DNA of 64,000 nucleotides from JABMQB01 sp964575025 (GCA_964575025.1 CAZNPV010000011.1:26599-90598); one strand, 5' to 3'. Positions 25,799 through 35,541 are shown, counted from the stretch's first letter. Numbers and translations are program-made. The notes: generated by a model from the letters alone, not told the origin.

Positions 25799-27166
25799 TT
25801 AGTTTTCGCAATCGTACGTACAATCATGACACCGTGCAATTTCCCCACGCAGTCTTTTGTCTACAAGGTCGTCGATGCGATTGCGAAGGGGTTCCAGCTT
25901 GATTTCCTGGATCACTTCATGGGCAAAGGCATTCATCATCATCAGCCTTGCATCTTTTTCCGCAATTCCCCTGCTACGGATATAAAACAATGCTTCCTCA
26001 TCCATTTGTCCGATGGTAGCGCCGTGGCTGCATTTCACATCGTCTGCATCGATTATCAGCTGGGGTTTGGTTTGCACCTTCGCCTGGTCGGTGAGGAGCA
26101 GGTTGTTATTCCGTTGGAAGGCCTGGGTTTTCTGTGCATCCCGCAATACATGGATCAACCCGGAAAAGGCTCCTGTGGATTGATCATCCATTACATTTTT
26201 ATACAACTGGGTGCTTTGGCAATGCGGCTCTTTATGAATAATCCGGGTGTAATTGTCGATGTGCTGTTTGCGGTCCATAAAGGCTATACCGAAAATATCC
26301 GATTGGCTTTTTTCTCCGTTAAGGATTACTTTCAGGTTGTTACGAATTAACCCTCCATGCAGGGTGGTCGTGTGGGTGCGAACGGTGGAATCTTTTTGTT
26401 GGTCAATAACCAATGAATTGATACTTGCCGAGTTGTTATGTTGGTTCTGGATCGTATAATAGTGCAGATGGGCGTTTTCCCCGACAAATGTTTCTGTGAC
26501 CGTATTCTTCAGGTATTTGATGGAATTTAAGGTGTGGTCACATACGAGCACAGTTAATTCGGCACCCGGATTTACAAGGATCAGGTTTCGCTGGGTGATC
26601 AATGAATCGGAAGGTTCCTGCATCAGGTTGATTACCTGGATCGCCTTTTTAACCTGGGTATGCGCAGGAACCCAGATCACAAAACCATCGGTTGCCAGAG
26701 CCGTGTTTAAAGCAACCATCGGATCTTCCTCCGTAAGCGCAAGCCGGGAATAAAAATTGGTGATCAATTCAGGTCGCGTGGCAGCGATTTTTCGCAGACT
26801 CTCAATGATCATTCCTTCCGGGAGCGATTGGGAGGAATCTCCATCGAGGAACCAACCATTTCTGTTGAACACAAGATGCGTGTCCAACTGGGGAACATTG
26901 CAGCTGAAAACCTTTTGTATATCCAGATCCGAATCCTCCCGGTCTATATTGAAGGAGTACTCAGGAAAAAAAAGAGGCTGGAGATTGGTGTATTTGTAAT
27001 TTTCGTTTTTAGGTGTCGGAATACCCTGAAGAATAAAATCCTGCAAAGCCTTTTTCCTGGATTCATTTAACAGGGTTGGTGAATTTTTAAACAAGCGGTC
27101 TTTGACCGCATTGTAACGGTTCACCATTTTTAATGAAAAATCTGTTTTCTCAACCAATACACTCAT
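25799..27166 (-). CDS. sufD: Fe-S cluster assembly scaffold subunit SufD
   Basis: A 455-residue beta-helix protein that joins SufB and SufC in the SufBC2D scaffold. The C-terminal part carries typical SufD sequence: KCSHGATIGQMDEEALFYIRSRGI and the closing stretch after it. The His in CSHGA corresponds to the residue proposed for cluster binding or transfer. The last residues HDCTYDCEN add two cysteines. Its ATG overlaps the sufC stop codon by four bases (ATGA), so the two are translationally coupled. Confidence 0.93.
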   Translation of the reverse strand: MSVLVEKTDFSLKMVNRYNAVKDRLFKNSPTLLNESRKKALQDFILQGIPTPKNENYKYTNLQPLFFPEYSFNIDREDSDLDIQKVFSCNVPQLDTHLVFNRNGWFLDGDSSQSLPEGMIIESLRKIAATRPELITNFYSRLALTEEDPMVALNTALATDGFVIWVPAHTQVKKAIQVINLMQEPSDSLITQRNLILVNPGAELTVLVCDHTLNSIKYLKNTVTETFVGENAHLHYYTIQNQHNNSASINSLVIDQQKDSTVRTHTTTLHGGLIRNNLKVILNGEKSQSDIFGIAFMDRKQHIDNYTRIIHKEPHCQSTQLYKNVMDDQSTGAFSGLIHVLRDAQKTQAFQRNNNLLLTDQAKVQTKPQLIIDADDVKCSHGATIGQMDEEALFYIRSRGIAEKDARLMMMNAFAHEVIQEIKLEPLRNRIDDLVDKRLRGEIARCHDCTYDCEN

Positions 27167-27927
27167 AGCGAATTTCCATTCTTGTTTTTGAGCCAGTCAT
27201 ACCCTTTCTCTTCCAGTTCGTAAGCAAGTTCTTTTCCTGCTGATTTAACAATCTGTCCGTTATACAATACATGGACATAATCGGGAATAATGTGATCGAG
27301 GAGGCGTTGGTAGTGTGTGACAACAATGGTAGAGCGCTCCGGATTTTTAAGGGCATTTACACCCCGGGCTACGGTTCTCAGGGCATCAATGTCAAGTCCG
27401 GAATCTGTTTCATCCAGGATCGCAAGCTTTGGTTCCAGCAGGGCCATCTGGAAAATTTCGTTTTTCTTTTTTTCGCCACCGGAGAACCCTTCATTTACGG
27501 AACGGTTTGTCAGTTGGGTGTCCATATCCACCAGTTCTTTCCTTTCACGCATTAGTTTCAGAAATTCACCTGCATTGAGGGGTTTTTCATTCCGGTGCTT
27601 ACGAAGTTCGTTCACAGCCGTTTTCAGGAAGGTAACCATGGGAACTCCCGGAATTTCTATGGGATATTGAAAACTCATGAAAATACCTTTTTTGGCCCGT
27701 TCTTCCGGATTCATCTCAAGGAGGTTTTCCCCCATAAAGGTTACCTCTCCCTTCGTAATCGTATACCCCTCTTTTCCGGTTAATATATTGGCCAGGGTAC
27801 TTTTCCCTGATCCGTTGGGACCCATAACTGCATGAACTTCACCTGGCTTTATTTCTAAATTGATTCCTTTCAGTATTTCCATTTCTTCAATGGAAACCCA
27901 AAGGTTTTTTATGGATAACATACTCAT
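27163..27927 (-). CDS. sufC: Fe-S cluster assembly ATPase SufC
   Basis: A 254-residue ABC-type ATPase that drives shape changes of the SufBD scaffold. Walker A is GPNGSGKS at 36-43, the ABC signature is FSGGEKKKNE, and Walker B is LAILDETDSGLD; the terminal region has VVTHYQRLL. The frame extends 29 codons upstream into the end of sufB, but the family normally begins with M(L)xIKNL, so ATG 27927 (or 27921, two codons later) is the start. It lies 76 bases after sufB. Confidence 0.94.
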   Translation of the reverse strand: MSMLSIKNLWVSIEEMEILKGINLEIKPGEVHAVMGPNGSGKSTLANILTGKEGYTITKGEVTFMGENLLEMNPEERAKKGIFMSFQYPIEIPGVPMVTFLKTAVNELRKHRNEKPLNAGEFLKLMRERKELVDMDTQLTNRSVNEGFSGGEKKKNEIFQMALLEPKLAILDETDSGLDIDALRTVARGVNALKNPERSTIVVTHYQRLLDHIIPDYVHVLYNGQIVKSAGKELAYELEEKGYDWLKNKNGNSL

Positions 27928-28003
27928 TTCTGCTTTTCTTTTTTTGTCGCTACGGCACTTATATATCCTTGGTTTTAAATATGATATTCCCTCTCTGCCG
28001 GGT

Positions 28004-29449
28004 TTAACCGACACTTCCTTCGAGGCTTATTTGAAGCAGCTTTTGTGCTTCCACAGCAAATTCCATAGGTAACTTGTTTAGTACTTCTTTTGCATATCCG
28101 TTTACGATCATGCCGATGGCATTTTCAGTGGATATGCCCCGTTGGTTGCAGTAGAAGATTTGATCTTCCCCGATTTTGGAGGTCGTAGCTTCGTGTTCAA
28201 CCACGGAAGATTTATTCCCGACTTCGATATAAGGGAAGGTATGTGCCCCGCAGGTTTCACTCAGTAAGAGTGAATCGCACTGGGAGAAATTCCTTGCATT
28301 GGTCGCCTCCGGCATTACTTTTACCAGCCCCCGGTAGGAATTGCTGCTTTTCCCGGCTGATATCCCTTTTGAAATAATGGTACTTCTGGTGTTTTTACCG
28401 ATATGGATCATTTTACTGCCTGTATCGGCCTGTTGGTAGTTATTGGTTACAGCCACCGAATTAAATTCACCTGTTGAATGGTTCCCTATAAGGATGCAAC
28501 TTGGATATTTCCAGGTGATTGCCGACCCGGTTTCAACCTGTGTCCAGCTTATTTTTGATGATTCGCCACGGCAGATTCCCCGTTTGGTGACAAAATTATA
28601 GATCCCTCCTTTTCCCTCTTTGTTTCCGGGATACCAGTTCTGAACCGTCGAATATTTTACTTCTGCACGGTTGAGGGCGATTATTTCAACTACTGCCGCA
28701 TGCAGTTGGTTCTCATCCCGTATGGGGGCTGTACATCCTTCAAGGTAACTGACATAACTGTCGTCATCGGCAATGATCAGGGTACGTTCGAATTGGCCGG
28801 TATTGGCTGCATTAATGCGGAAATAGGTGGATAACTCAATCGGGCACCTGACCCCTTTCGGAATATAACAAAACGAACCGTCAGAAAATACAGCCGAGTT
28901 AAGGGCAGCAAAAAAATTGTCGGTAACAGGAACCGATTGCCCCAGGTATTTTTTTACCAGATCAGAATGTTCGTGTACCGCCTCTGAAAAGGAACAAAAG
29001 ATAATCCCTTTTTCGGCCAGGGTTTCCTTAAACGTGGTTTTTACTGAAACGCTGTCCATGATCGCATCAACGGCAACACCTGCCAGCTGTTTCTGTTCTT
29101 CCAGAGGGATTCCTAATTTATTAAATGTATCGAGCAATTCCGGATCTACCTCGTCAAGGCTTGTAAACCGGAGCTTCTTTTTGGGTGCAGCATAATAACT
29201 GATTTCCTGAAAATCTATGTGCGGTATCTGTAAATAAGCCCAGTCAGGCATTATCATGGTTTGCCATTTACGAAAAGCATCCAATCGAAATTGCAACATA
29301 AATTCCGGCTCTTCCTTTTTTGCCGAAATCAGCCTGATCACATCTTCATTCAGCCCTTTTTCAAGTATTTCGGTCTCAATCGGGGTAACAAAACCGTATT
29401 TATATTCACCCTGGGTTACGTTATGTAATAATTTGCTTTGCCCTTCCAT
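28004..29449 (-). CDS. sufB: Fe-S cluster assembly scaffold subunit SufB
   Basis: A 481-residue protein from ATG 29449, the normal SufB length; the longer frame to 29524 begins with a TTG that overlaps the promoter. Typical SufB segments are present: EGCTAPIRDENQLHAAVVEI, NWYPGNKEGKGGIYNFVTKRG, KTRSTIISKGISAGKSSNSYRG-like text (NTRSTIISKGISAGKS) and SEVEHEATTSKIGEDQIFYC-like text (SVVEHEATTSKIGED), including the Cys of EGCTAP and the Glu of VVEI thought to build the cluster. First gene of sufBCDS, read leftwards and divergent from thiL. Confidence 0.94.
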   Translation of the reverse strand: MEGQSKLLHNVTQGEYKYGFVTPIETEILEKGLNEDVIRLISAKKEEPEFMLQFRLDAFRKWQTMIMPDWAYLQIPHIDFQEISYYAAPKKKLRFTSLDEVDPELLDTFNKLGIPLEEQKQLAGVAVDAIMDSVSVKTTFKETLAEKGIIFCSFSEAVHEHSDLVKKYLGQSVPVTDNFFAALNSAVFSDGSFCYIPKGVRCPIELSTYFRINAANTGQFERTLIIADDDSYVSYLEGCTAPIRDENQLHAAVVEIIALNRAEVKYSTVQNWYPGNKEGKGGIYNFVTKRGICRGESSKISWTQVETGSAITWKYPSCILIGNHSTGEFNSVAVTNNYQQADTGSKMIHIGKNTRSTIISKGISAGKSSNSYRGLVKVMPEATNARNFSQCDSLLLSETCGAHTFPYIEVGNKSSVVEHEATTSKIGEDQIFYCNQRGISTENAIGMIVNGYAKEVLNKLPMEFAVEAQKLLQISLEGSVG

Positions 29450-29513
29450 CTTCTGTTTTGCTTGTTTTACCCTTGGAACAGATCCTGAATCAGGAACCCT
29501 TAAAAACAGATTG

Positions 29514-29529
29514 CAAAGATACAAAAGTA
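29514..29529 (-). promoter_or_regulatory. Promoter region of the suf operon
   Basis: Two adjacent exact TAnnTTTG matches on the minus strand: TATCTTTG (29514-29521) and TACTTTTG (29522-29529). Leader to sufB about 55-65 bases. No clear -33 TTG and no recognisable IscR or Fur box. Confidence 0.45.
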
Positions 29530-29584
29530 TAGGTATTTTTATACCGGGAACGATTTAATTCATACTTTTTTATCTTAATTTAAA

Positions 29585-30640
29585 ATGCCAGAAAAAAAAA
29601 GAGTGAGAGAGATCTCAGAAATAGGGGAATTCGGATTAATTGATTTGCTTACAAAGGACATTCAATTAAAGAATGCTTCATCGGTAAAAGGAATTGGTGA
29701 CGATGCGGCTGTATTGGATTACAAAGACAAACAGGTGGTGATTTCAACCGACCTTCTTACCGAGGGCGTTCATTTCAACCTGATGTATGTACCTTTAAAA
29801 CACCTGGGTTACAAGTCCGTTGTTGTCAATGTATCTGATCTTTGTGCCATGAATGCCCTTCCCCGCCAGATAACGGTAAGCCTTGCTTTATCCGGAAAAT
29901 TTTCTGTTGAAGCTGTTGAGGAGTTGTATGCGGGAATTAAACGGGCCTGTGCGGCGTATGAAGTGGATTTGGTAGGAGGAGATACTACCTCATCGCTGAC
30001 CGGATTGGTAATTTCAGTTACTGCCTTAGGGGAAGCTGAAAAAGAGGAACTTGTATTCAGAAACGGAGCTAAACCCAACGATCTGCTTTGTGTAACCGGT
30101 GATTTGGGAGGTGCCTATATGGGGCTCCAGATTCTGGAAAGAGAGAATGAAGTATTTAAGGTCAATCCGGCAATGAAACCTCATCTGAAGGGATATGACT
30201 ATATCCTGGAACGGCAGTTAAAACCGGAAGCAAGAAAAGATATGAGGGGAGTTTTTAAAGAACTGGGGATCAAACCCTCTTCAATGATTGATATTTCAGA
30301 TGGATTGTCATCGGAGATTCTGCACCTCTGCACCTCTTCAGGTACAGGCTGCCGGCTGTATGAAGAAAAAATACCTATGGATAATCAAACCAGGAAGATG
30401 GCTGAAGAATTGCATATAAATCCGCTGGTAGCTGCTTTAAACGGAGGTGATGATTATGAATTGCTCTTTACCCTTCCGTTAAACGATTATGATCGCATCA
30501 GGAATCATCCGGATATCACGGTGATTGGAAATATGACGAATCAATCAGAAGGCACGAATCTTATCACAACGGGTGGTTCGGAAATGCCTTTGCTGGCACA
30601 GGGATGGAATCCGTTGAAGAAACCAGCGGATCCGAAATAA
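29585..30640 (+). CDS. thiL: Thiamine-monophosphate kinase
   Basis: A 351-residue AIR-synthase-fold kinase that phosphorylates thiamine monophosphate to the diphosphate cofactor. Signatures: GEFGLIDLLTK, the nucleotide/Mg segment GIGDDAAVLD, STDLLTEGVHF with the acidic Mg ligands, NVSDLCAMNALPRQ, LVGGDTTSS, and GDLGGAYMGL; near the C-terminus MIDISDGLSSEI and LNGGDDYELLFT. All key acids are there. Start ATG 29585 follows the divergent suf promoter region. I saw no TPP riboswitch in the 135-base gap, which is expected for this housekeeping kinase. Confidence 0.93.
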   Translation: MPEKKRVREISEIGEFGLIDLLTKDIQLKNASSVKGIGDDAAVLDYKDKQVVISTDLLTEGVHFNLMYVPLKHLGYKSVVVNVSDLCAMNALPRQITVSLALSGKFSVEAVEELYAGIKRACAAYEVDLVGGDTTSSLTGLVISVTALGEAEKEELVFRNGAKPNDLLCVTGDLGGAYMGLQILERENEVFKVNPAMKPHLKGYDYILERQLKPEARKDMRGVFKELGIKPSSMIDISDGLSSEILHLCTSSGTGCRLYEEKIPMDNQTRKMAEELHINPLVAALNGGDDYELLFTLPLNDYDRIRNHPDITVIGNMTNQSEGTNLITTGGSEMPLLAQGWNPLKKPADPK

Positions 30641-30716
30641 CAGGTTGCCAAAGGGTTCCTTCTTTGCATTCATTTACAGAAGAGAGGGGGTTTCAGAATG
30701 AACATTTACTGGACTT

Positions 30717-31499
30717 TTAGTCCGGAAAATACCCTCTTATAATTCCTCTTTTTGAATCTTTAACGAACAGGAGAATTTCGTCTCTTTCGGGTGTTGCCGG
30801 CATTTCAGCCTCGATCACTTCCACAGCCTGGGCAATGTTCAGACCTTTTTGATAGATATAGCGGTAAATGTCCTGGATTTCTCTGATTTTATCGTTATTA
30901 TAGTTTCGCCTTCGCAGACCAATGGAATTTATACCGACATAGGATAGGGGTTCACGTCCGGCTTTGATAAAGGGAGGTACATCCTTTCGTACCAGGGATC
31001 CGCCGGAGATCATTGCATGTGATCCGATCCGGCAGAACTGATGAACAGCGGTCATCCCGCTGAGGATTGCCCAGTCGTCAATCAATACTTCCCCAGCCAG
31101 TTGGGTACAATTCACCATGATCACATTATTGCCAATGACACAGTCGTGTGCAATATGCACATAAGCCATTAATAAACAGTTGTTTCCGACAACAGTTTTT
31201 CCCCGGGCGGCTGTTCCCCTGTTAATGGTTACATATTCCCGTATGGTTGTATTGTTCCCGATTTCAAGGGTTGTGTATTCTCCCTTGAATTTTAAATCCT
31301 GCGGGATGGCACCTATTACAGCTCCCGGAAATATCCGGCAGTTTTTCCCGATCCGGGTTCCAGGCATGATCGTTACACTGGATCCGATCCAGGTTCCCTC
31401 CCCGATAATTACGTCGTGATCAATGGATACAAAGGGTTCGATGACTACGTTATCGGCTATTTTTGCATCTGGGTGTACATATGCAAGTGGCTGTTTCAT
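30717..31499 (-). CDS. lpxA: Acyl-ACP-UDP-N-acetylglucosamine O-acyltransferase (LpxA)
   Basis: A 260-residue left-handed beta-helix enzyme starting lipid A synthesis by moving a 3-hydroxyacyl chain from ACP to UDP-GlcNAc. Hexapeptide repeats fill the first ~190 residues (VIEPFVSI, VIGEGTWIG, IGKNCRIFPGAVIG). The catalytic His lies in MAYVHIAHDCVIGNN. The C-terminal helical part (NNDKIREIQDIYRYIYQKGLN) is standard. It is the last gene of lpxD-lpxC/fabZ-lpxA, 9 bases after lpxC/fabZ. Confidence 0.95.
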   Translation of the reverse strand: MKQPLAYVHPDAKIADNVVIEPFVSIDHDVIIGEGTWIGSSVTIMPGTRIGKNCRIFPGAVIGAIPQDLKFKGEYTTLEIGNNTTIREYVTINRGTAARGKTVVGNNCLLMAYVHIAHDCVIGNNVIMVNCTQLAGEVLIDDWAILSGMTAVHQFCRIGSHAMISGGSLVRKDVPPFIKAGREPLSYVGINSIGLRRRNYNNDKIREIQDIYRYIYQKGLNIAQAVEVIEAEMPATPERDEILLFVKDSKRGIIRGYFPD

Positions 31500-31508
31500 A
31501 GATCTTAT

Positions 31509-32906
31509 TTACTGTTTGTGAATTGGTTTCTTTTTAATAAGCTGAGCGATAAATTCTCCTTCAGCGACGATCTTGTCCCCGACGTAACTAGATCCTTTCA
31601 TATGAGCCAGACCACGTCGTATAGGCGACATAAGGGTCATTTTTAGGATCAGGGTATCGCCGGGAACCACTTTTCTTCTGAATCTGACATTATCCATTCG
31701 GATAAAATAGGTGGCGTATTTGTCTTCGAGATGCCTGAGAACATATAATCCCCCTGTCTGGGCCATGGCTTCAACAAGCAATACCCCGGGCATCACCGGT
31801 TCGTCAGGGAAATGTCCCTGGAAAAAGAATTCATTCCCGGTCACATTCTTGATTCCCACCACGCCATCTGGCATGTATTGAATAATTTTATCAACCAGCA
31901 GAAAGGGATACCTATGGGGTAAAAATTCTTTTATTTGATTGATATCCAGAACAGGAGTCTGGTTCGGGTCGTAATCCGGAACCGTTGATTTTTCATTTTT
32001 CAGGGCTTTTTTCAGCAGCTTGGCCATTTTTGTGTTCGCGTCATGCCCGGGTTTGGTGGCAATGATTCTTCCTTTAATGGGTTTGCCTACCAGGGCCAGG
32101 TCGCCAACGACATCCAGTAATTTGTGCCTGGCACATTCATTATCGAAATAAAGGTCAATATTGTTCAATATACCTTGTGACTTTACTTTAACCCTTTTAT
32201 GATGAAATACATCGGCCAACCGGTCCAGTTCTTCCTGGCTCATATTTTTATCCACAATAACAATCGCATTATCCAGGGCTCCTCCTTTGATCAGGTTGTT
32301 TTGCAGAAGGAATTCCAGTTCATGCAAAAATACGAAAGTCCGGCAGTTGGCAATCTCATCTTTAAACTGGTCAAGGGTGTTGAGTGTGGCAAACTGGTTA
32401 TTTAATACGGTTGAATTGAAGGAGATCATGGTATTAATGCAGTAATCATTGTCGGGGAGAGCAACCAGTTCAGCTCCTGTTTTTTTATCGGTATAGGTTA
32501 TCGTTTTCCTGATTACGAAATATTCCCGGTCAGCCTCCTGTTCAACAACTCCTGATTTTTCAATAGCTTCCACAAAATATTTGGCGCTTCCATCCATAAT
32601 GGGAGCTTCTTTGTTGTCAATTTCAATCAGGACATTATCGAGTCCCATTCCTACTAATGCAGCCAGAGAATGCTCGATGGTTCCAATCTGAACCCCGTTT
32701 TGTTCCAGCAAGGTCCCGCGCGATGTGTCCGTTACCAGGTCGCAGTCTGCATCAATAACCGGTTGACCCGGCAGATCGGTCCGTTTAAACCTGAACCCAT
32801 GGTTTACAGGGGCAGGATTGAATTTCATCGTAACATGTACCCCGGTATGAAGCCCTTGACCCTTAATAGTAAATGGGTTAGCAAGTGTTCTTTGTTTGTC
32901 AGCCAT
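31509..32906 (-). CDS. lpxC/fabZ: Bifunctional UDP-3-O-acyl-GlcNAc deacetylase / 3-hydroxyacyl-ACP dehydratase (LpxC-FabZ)
   Basis: A 465-residue fusion. Residues 1-~300 are LpxC, the zinc-dependent committed step of lipid A: zinc ligands are His79 in TIEHSLAALVG and the His/Asp pair in CARHKLLDVVGDLAL. After a short linker, residues ~321-465 are FabZ: LPHRYPFLLVDK, then the active-site His365 in QGHFPDEPVMPG and Glu379 in VEAMAQ. The fusion lets one gene regulate the supply of hydroxyacyl-ACP to saturated chains versus lipid A. It is a known arrangement across Bacteroidota. Its start overlaps the lpxD end by 8 bases. Confidence 0.95.
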   Translation of the reverse strand: MADKQRTLANPFTIKGQGLHTGVHVTMKFNPAPVNHGFRFKRTDLPGQPVIDADCDLVTDTSRGTLLEQNGVQIGTIEHSLAALVGMGLDNVLIEIDNKEAPIMDGSAKYFVEAIEKSGVVEQEADREYFVIRKTITYTDKKTGAELVALPDNDYCINTMISFNSTVLNNQFATLNTLDQFKDEIANCRTFVFLHELEFLLQNNLIKGGALDNAIVIVDKNMSQEELDRLADVFHHKRVKVKSQGILNNIDLYFDNECARHKLLDVVGDLALVGKPIKGRIIATKPGHDANTKMAKLLKKALKNEKSTVPDYDPNQTPVLDINQIKEFLPHRYPFLLVDKIIQYMPDGVVGIKNVTGNEFFFQGHFPDEPVMPGVLLVEAMAQTGGLYVLRHLEDKYATYFIRMDNVRFRRKVVPGDTLILKMTLMSPIRRGLAHMKGSSYVGDKIVAEGEFIAQLIKKKPIHKQ

Positions 32907-33969
32907 GCCTGTTTATTTGCGATGAAGGTTGTTCTCCATTTTTTAATTTGTTGATCTCTTTTTTAAGCTGAATTACTTCGGACCGCAATTCGGGCAGATT
33001 CCGGAGTATTGTATACATTTTTAATGCATCCTTGAAGCCCATAGCGGGGATTCCCAAAATGATCTGATTGTCTTTCACATCTTTAGATACACCTGATTTA
33101 GCCCCAATCTGGACATTGTCGCCGATGGTAAGATGCCCGGCCAATCCTACCTGTCCGGCAAATTTACAGTTTTTGCCCACTTTGGTTGAACCCGCCAGGC
33201 CAACCAATCCGGCCATCACGGTATTCTCACCTATCTCGCAATTATGGGCTATCTGGATCAGGTTGTCGAGTTTAACTCCTTTTTTTATAAGGGTAGAACC
33301 CATCGTGCCACGATCAATGGTTGTATTGGCTCCAATATCTACCTCGTCCTCCAGGATGACATTTCCTATTTGTTCAATTTTTGTATAACTTCCATCCTTC
33401 TGAGGAGCAAAACCAAAACCGTCCGATCCGATCACAGCCCCGGCATGGATGACACAGTTTTTCCCTATTTTGGTGTCAGCATAAATCTTACATCCTGCAT
33501 ACAGAACAGACCCACTTCCTATTTCAACATTTTCACCCAGGTAGGTTTGCGGATAAATTTTAACATTATCTCCTATTATGGTATTTCCCCCAACATAAGC
33601 AAAAGCCCCCAGGTACAGGTTCTCACCGATGGTTGCAGTGCGGTCAATATAGCTGGGTTCTTCAATCCCGGTTTTTAACAGCCTGGTTGCCTGTACGTAA
33701 TATTCCAGCAGTCTGGCAAACGCCTCGTAGGCATTGTCTACCTTGATTAAGGTAGCATGTATCTTTTTACGGGGTTTAAAATCCTTGTTGACAAGGATGA
33801 TCGAAGACTTGCTTTCATAAATAAAAGATTCATATTTTGGATTGGCCAGGAAAGCCAGGGTTCCTTTTTCGCCTTCTTCTATTTTTGCTACATTCCTTAC
33901 TTTTACATTTCCATCCCCATCAATCTCTCCATTTAGTAAAGTGGCAATGTCTGTTGCACTAAATTCCAT
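32899..33969 (-). CDS. lpxD: UDP-3-O-(3-hydroxyacyl)glucosamine N-acyltransferase (LpxD)
   Basis: A 356-residue beta-helix acyltransferase, third step of lipid A synthesis. The N-terminal uridine-binding domain starts MEFSATDIATLLNGEIDGDG. Hexapeptide repeats follow (TATIGENLYLG, IGSGSVLYAGCKIYADTKIG, DEVDIGANTTIDRGT), with the catalytic His in IQIAHNCEIGENTVM. A C-terminal helix (ILRNLPELRSEVIQLKKEINKLKN) probably forms the trimer bundle. The frame opens eight codons earlier, but MEFSATDIA is the family-typical start. First gene of the cluster; the HD gene lies 37 bases upstream and may share its transcript. Confidence 0.94.
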   Translation of the reverse strand: MEFSATDIATLLNGEIDGDGNVKVRNVAKIEEGEKGTLAFLANPKYESFIYESKSSIILVNKDFKPRKKIHATLIKVDNAYEAFARLLEYYVQATRLLKTGIEEPSYIDRTATIGENLYLGAFAYVGGNTIIGDNVKIYPQTYLGENVEIGSGSVLYAGCKIYADTKIGKNCVIHAGAVIGSDGFGFAPQKDGSYTKIEQIGNVILEDEVDIGANTTIDRGTMGSTLIKKGVKLDNLIQIAHNCEIGENTVMAGLVGLAGSTKVGKNCKFAGQVGLAGHLTIGDNVQIGAKSGVSKDVKDNQIILGIPAMGFKDALKMYTILRNLPELRSEVIQLKKEINKLKNGEQPSSQINRHG

Positions 33970-34006
33970 TTCTTGATTTTTTAAGCCATGCAAAAATAGT
34001 TTTTAA

Positions 34007-35281
34007 TTATTTAAAGTCCAATTCTTTTGGAAAACAGAGAAAAAATTTGCGGACGGGCCTTGAAAGGGACGATAAATTGAGATCGGATGCTTCCATAAAA
34101 TCCATGATTTGCCCGTTTTTTAAAAGAAACTTAATATTTTCATTCCCTAAGCTGTAGGCGCTGTTTATTAATTCCTGATGGGTAAAGTAATAGGGTATGG
34201 TTTCATCGGGTATGTTAAAATGGGCTTTCAGGGTTGATTCGAGGCGGGTGATCTGTTCCTGTCCAAAGGCTTTTTCACCGGTTATCACCCTGAAAAGGTT
34301 CCTGTTTATAAGATTTTCTGATAAAAAAGACAAGACCGGGTCGGGATGGTTTTGCCATACTTTGATGGAGGTCAGGATATCGTTGTCATCCAATAAGGAG
34401 AAGTGTTTCAGTACCGGCACTTCCTCATTTCGAAGGTTGTTTCTGAAATCAGTAAGGCTGTACTGTTTTTCCAGAAAGATGCGGAACGAGGGGGATGCAA
34501 ACAGCTTCTCTCCCCGGGAGGTAAGTTCTCTGGCCCTTTTCAGAATACTGATCAGTAAAAAATCGGCGGAGACGACTGTTTTATGCAGATAAACCTGCCA
34601 ATACATCAACCGTCTTGCTATGAGAAATTTTTCGATGGAATAGATTCCTTTGATTTCAACTACGAGGTTATCGTTCCGGACGTTGAGCATTTTTATGATT
34701 CGGTCGATTCCGACATGCCCCTCTGTAACGCCGGTGAAAAAGCTGTCACGCGCGAGGTAATCCAGCCGGTCCATATCGAGTTGTCCGGAAACCAGCTGGC
34801 ACAGGAATTTTTTAGGATATTCGTTTTTGAATATCTGCAGGGCCATGTTGATTTTTCCATCAAGTATCCGGTTGAGTTCCTCCATGAACAGGATTGAAAG
34901 ATCTTCATGGGATAGATCCACAAGTGACTTTTCAAGGACGTGGGAAAAGGGGCCGTGTCCTATATCATGCAACAGGATAGCTATCGTGGCAGCTTCTGCT
35001 TCTTCTTCTGTAATTGTATGCCCTTTGTTGCGTAACGAATAAATAGCCTGCCGCATCAGCGAGGCCGCACCCAGCGCATGCTCAAACCGCGTGTGGTTGG
35101 CCCCCGGGAAAACCAGAAAGGTGAGTCCTAACTGTTTGATCCTTCTTAAACGTTGAAAAAAAGGATGCTCAATAAGGTCAAATACGATGTCGGATTGCAG
35201 ATTAAAAAAACCGAATAACGGATCGTTGATTATTTTTCTTTTGTTAATTTCCAATCGTTTTGATGTGTCTTGATTAATCAT
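34007..35281 (-). CDS. HD-domain phosphohydrolase (dGTPase/SAMHD1-like)
   Basis: A 424-residue HD-superfamily hydrolase of the COG1078 kind. The metal-binding residues are His68 (HTRFEHALG), His105-Asp106 (LLHDIGHGPFSH) and the later Asp in QLDMDRLDYLARDS. FxQRLRRIKQLG and PGANHTRFEH are typical of dNTP triphosphohydrolases related to SAMHD1 and Dgt, so it may cleave dNTPs, but family members differ in substrate. The C-terminal half (about 230-424) is helical. It sits upstream of lpxD on the same strand and divergent to rimP. Confidence 0.85.
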   Translation of the reverse strand: MINQDTSKRLEINKRKIINDPLFGFFNLQSDIVFDLIEHPFFQRLRRIKQLGLTFLVFPGANHTRFEHALGAASLMRQAIYSLRNKGHTITEEEAEAATIAILLHDIGHGPFSHVLEKSLVDLSHEDLSILFMEELNRILDGKINMALQIFKNEYPKKFLCQLVSGQLDMDRLDYLARDSFFTGVTEGHVGIDRIIKMLNVRNDNLVVEIKGIYSIEKFLIARRLMYWQVYLHKTVVSADFLLISILKRARELTSRGEKLFASPSFRIFLEKQYSLTDFRNNLRNEEVPVLKHFSLLDDNDILTSIKVWQNHPDPVLSFLSENLINRNLFRVITGEKAFGQEQITRLESTLKAHFNIPDETIPYYFTHQELINSAYSLGNENIKFLLKNGQIMDFMEASDLNLSSLSRPVRKFFLCFPKELDFK

Positions 35282-35450
35282 ACAAAAATAATAAAAGTTT
35301 TAGGATTAAGCAGGATTAATACGGACCAGAAGCCCGGTTTACTGCCCAAAAAAGGGTAGTTGAAGATCCGGTGCAGATTTTTTTAACGAAGAACTACCTA
35401 TAATTTTCTAAATCATTGGCTTAGGCCTTGCTATCTCAGGGATAAACTTT

Positions 35451-35480
35451 TTGCAGATTCAAGAATTATTCTTATTTTTG
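35451..35480 (+). promoter_or_regulatory. Promoter of rimP-nusA-infB
   Basis: The best promoter in the window: TTG at 35451-35453 (in TTTTTG), a 19-base spacer, then TATTTTTG (35473-35480), an exact TAnnTTTG. Transcription should begin near 35487, giving a leader of about 55 bases with a stable hairpin. Confidence 0.7.
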
Positions 35481-35506
35481 CAGTGATTTTTGGAAAAACT
35501 ATGGTG

Positions 35507-35531
35507 CAGGGGACAGGAAGTCCCCTGTTTT
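35507..35531 (+). promoter_or_regulatory. Leader hairpin directly before rimP
   Basis: Perfect 8-bp stem CAGGGGAC (35507-35514) / GTCCCCTG (35520-35527) with a 5-base loop AGGAA, followed by TTTTA and then the start region. The purine-rich loop and the place just 14 bases before ATG 35542 suggest a role in translation or attenuation of the operon. The short T-run would make it only a weak terminator. Confidence 0.6.
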
Positions 35532-35541
35532 ATTGAAAAAA

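Noticed and set aside
29450..29584. TPP riboswitch before thiL
   Set aside because: No thi-box-like sequence in the 135-base gap, and thiL is not usually under one.
31509..32906. LpxC-FabZ fusion as a new gene fusion
   Set aside because: This bifunctional gene is already known from Bacteroidota.
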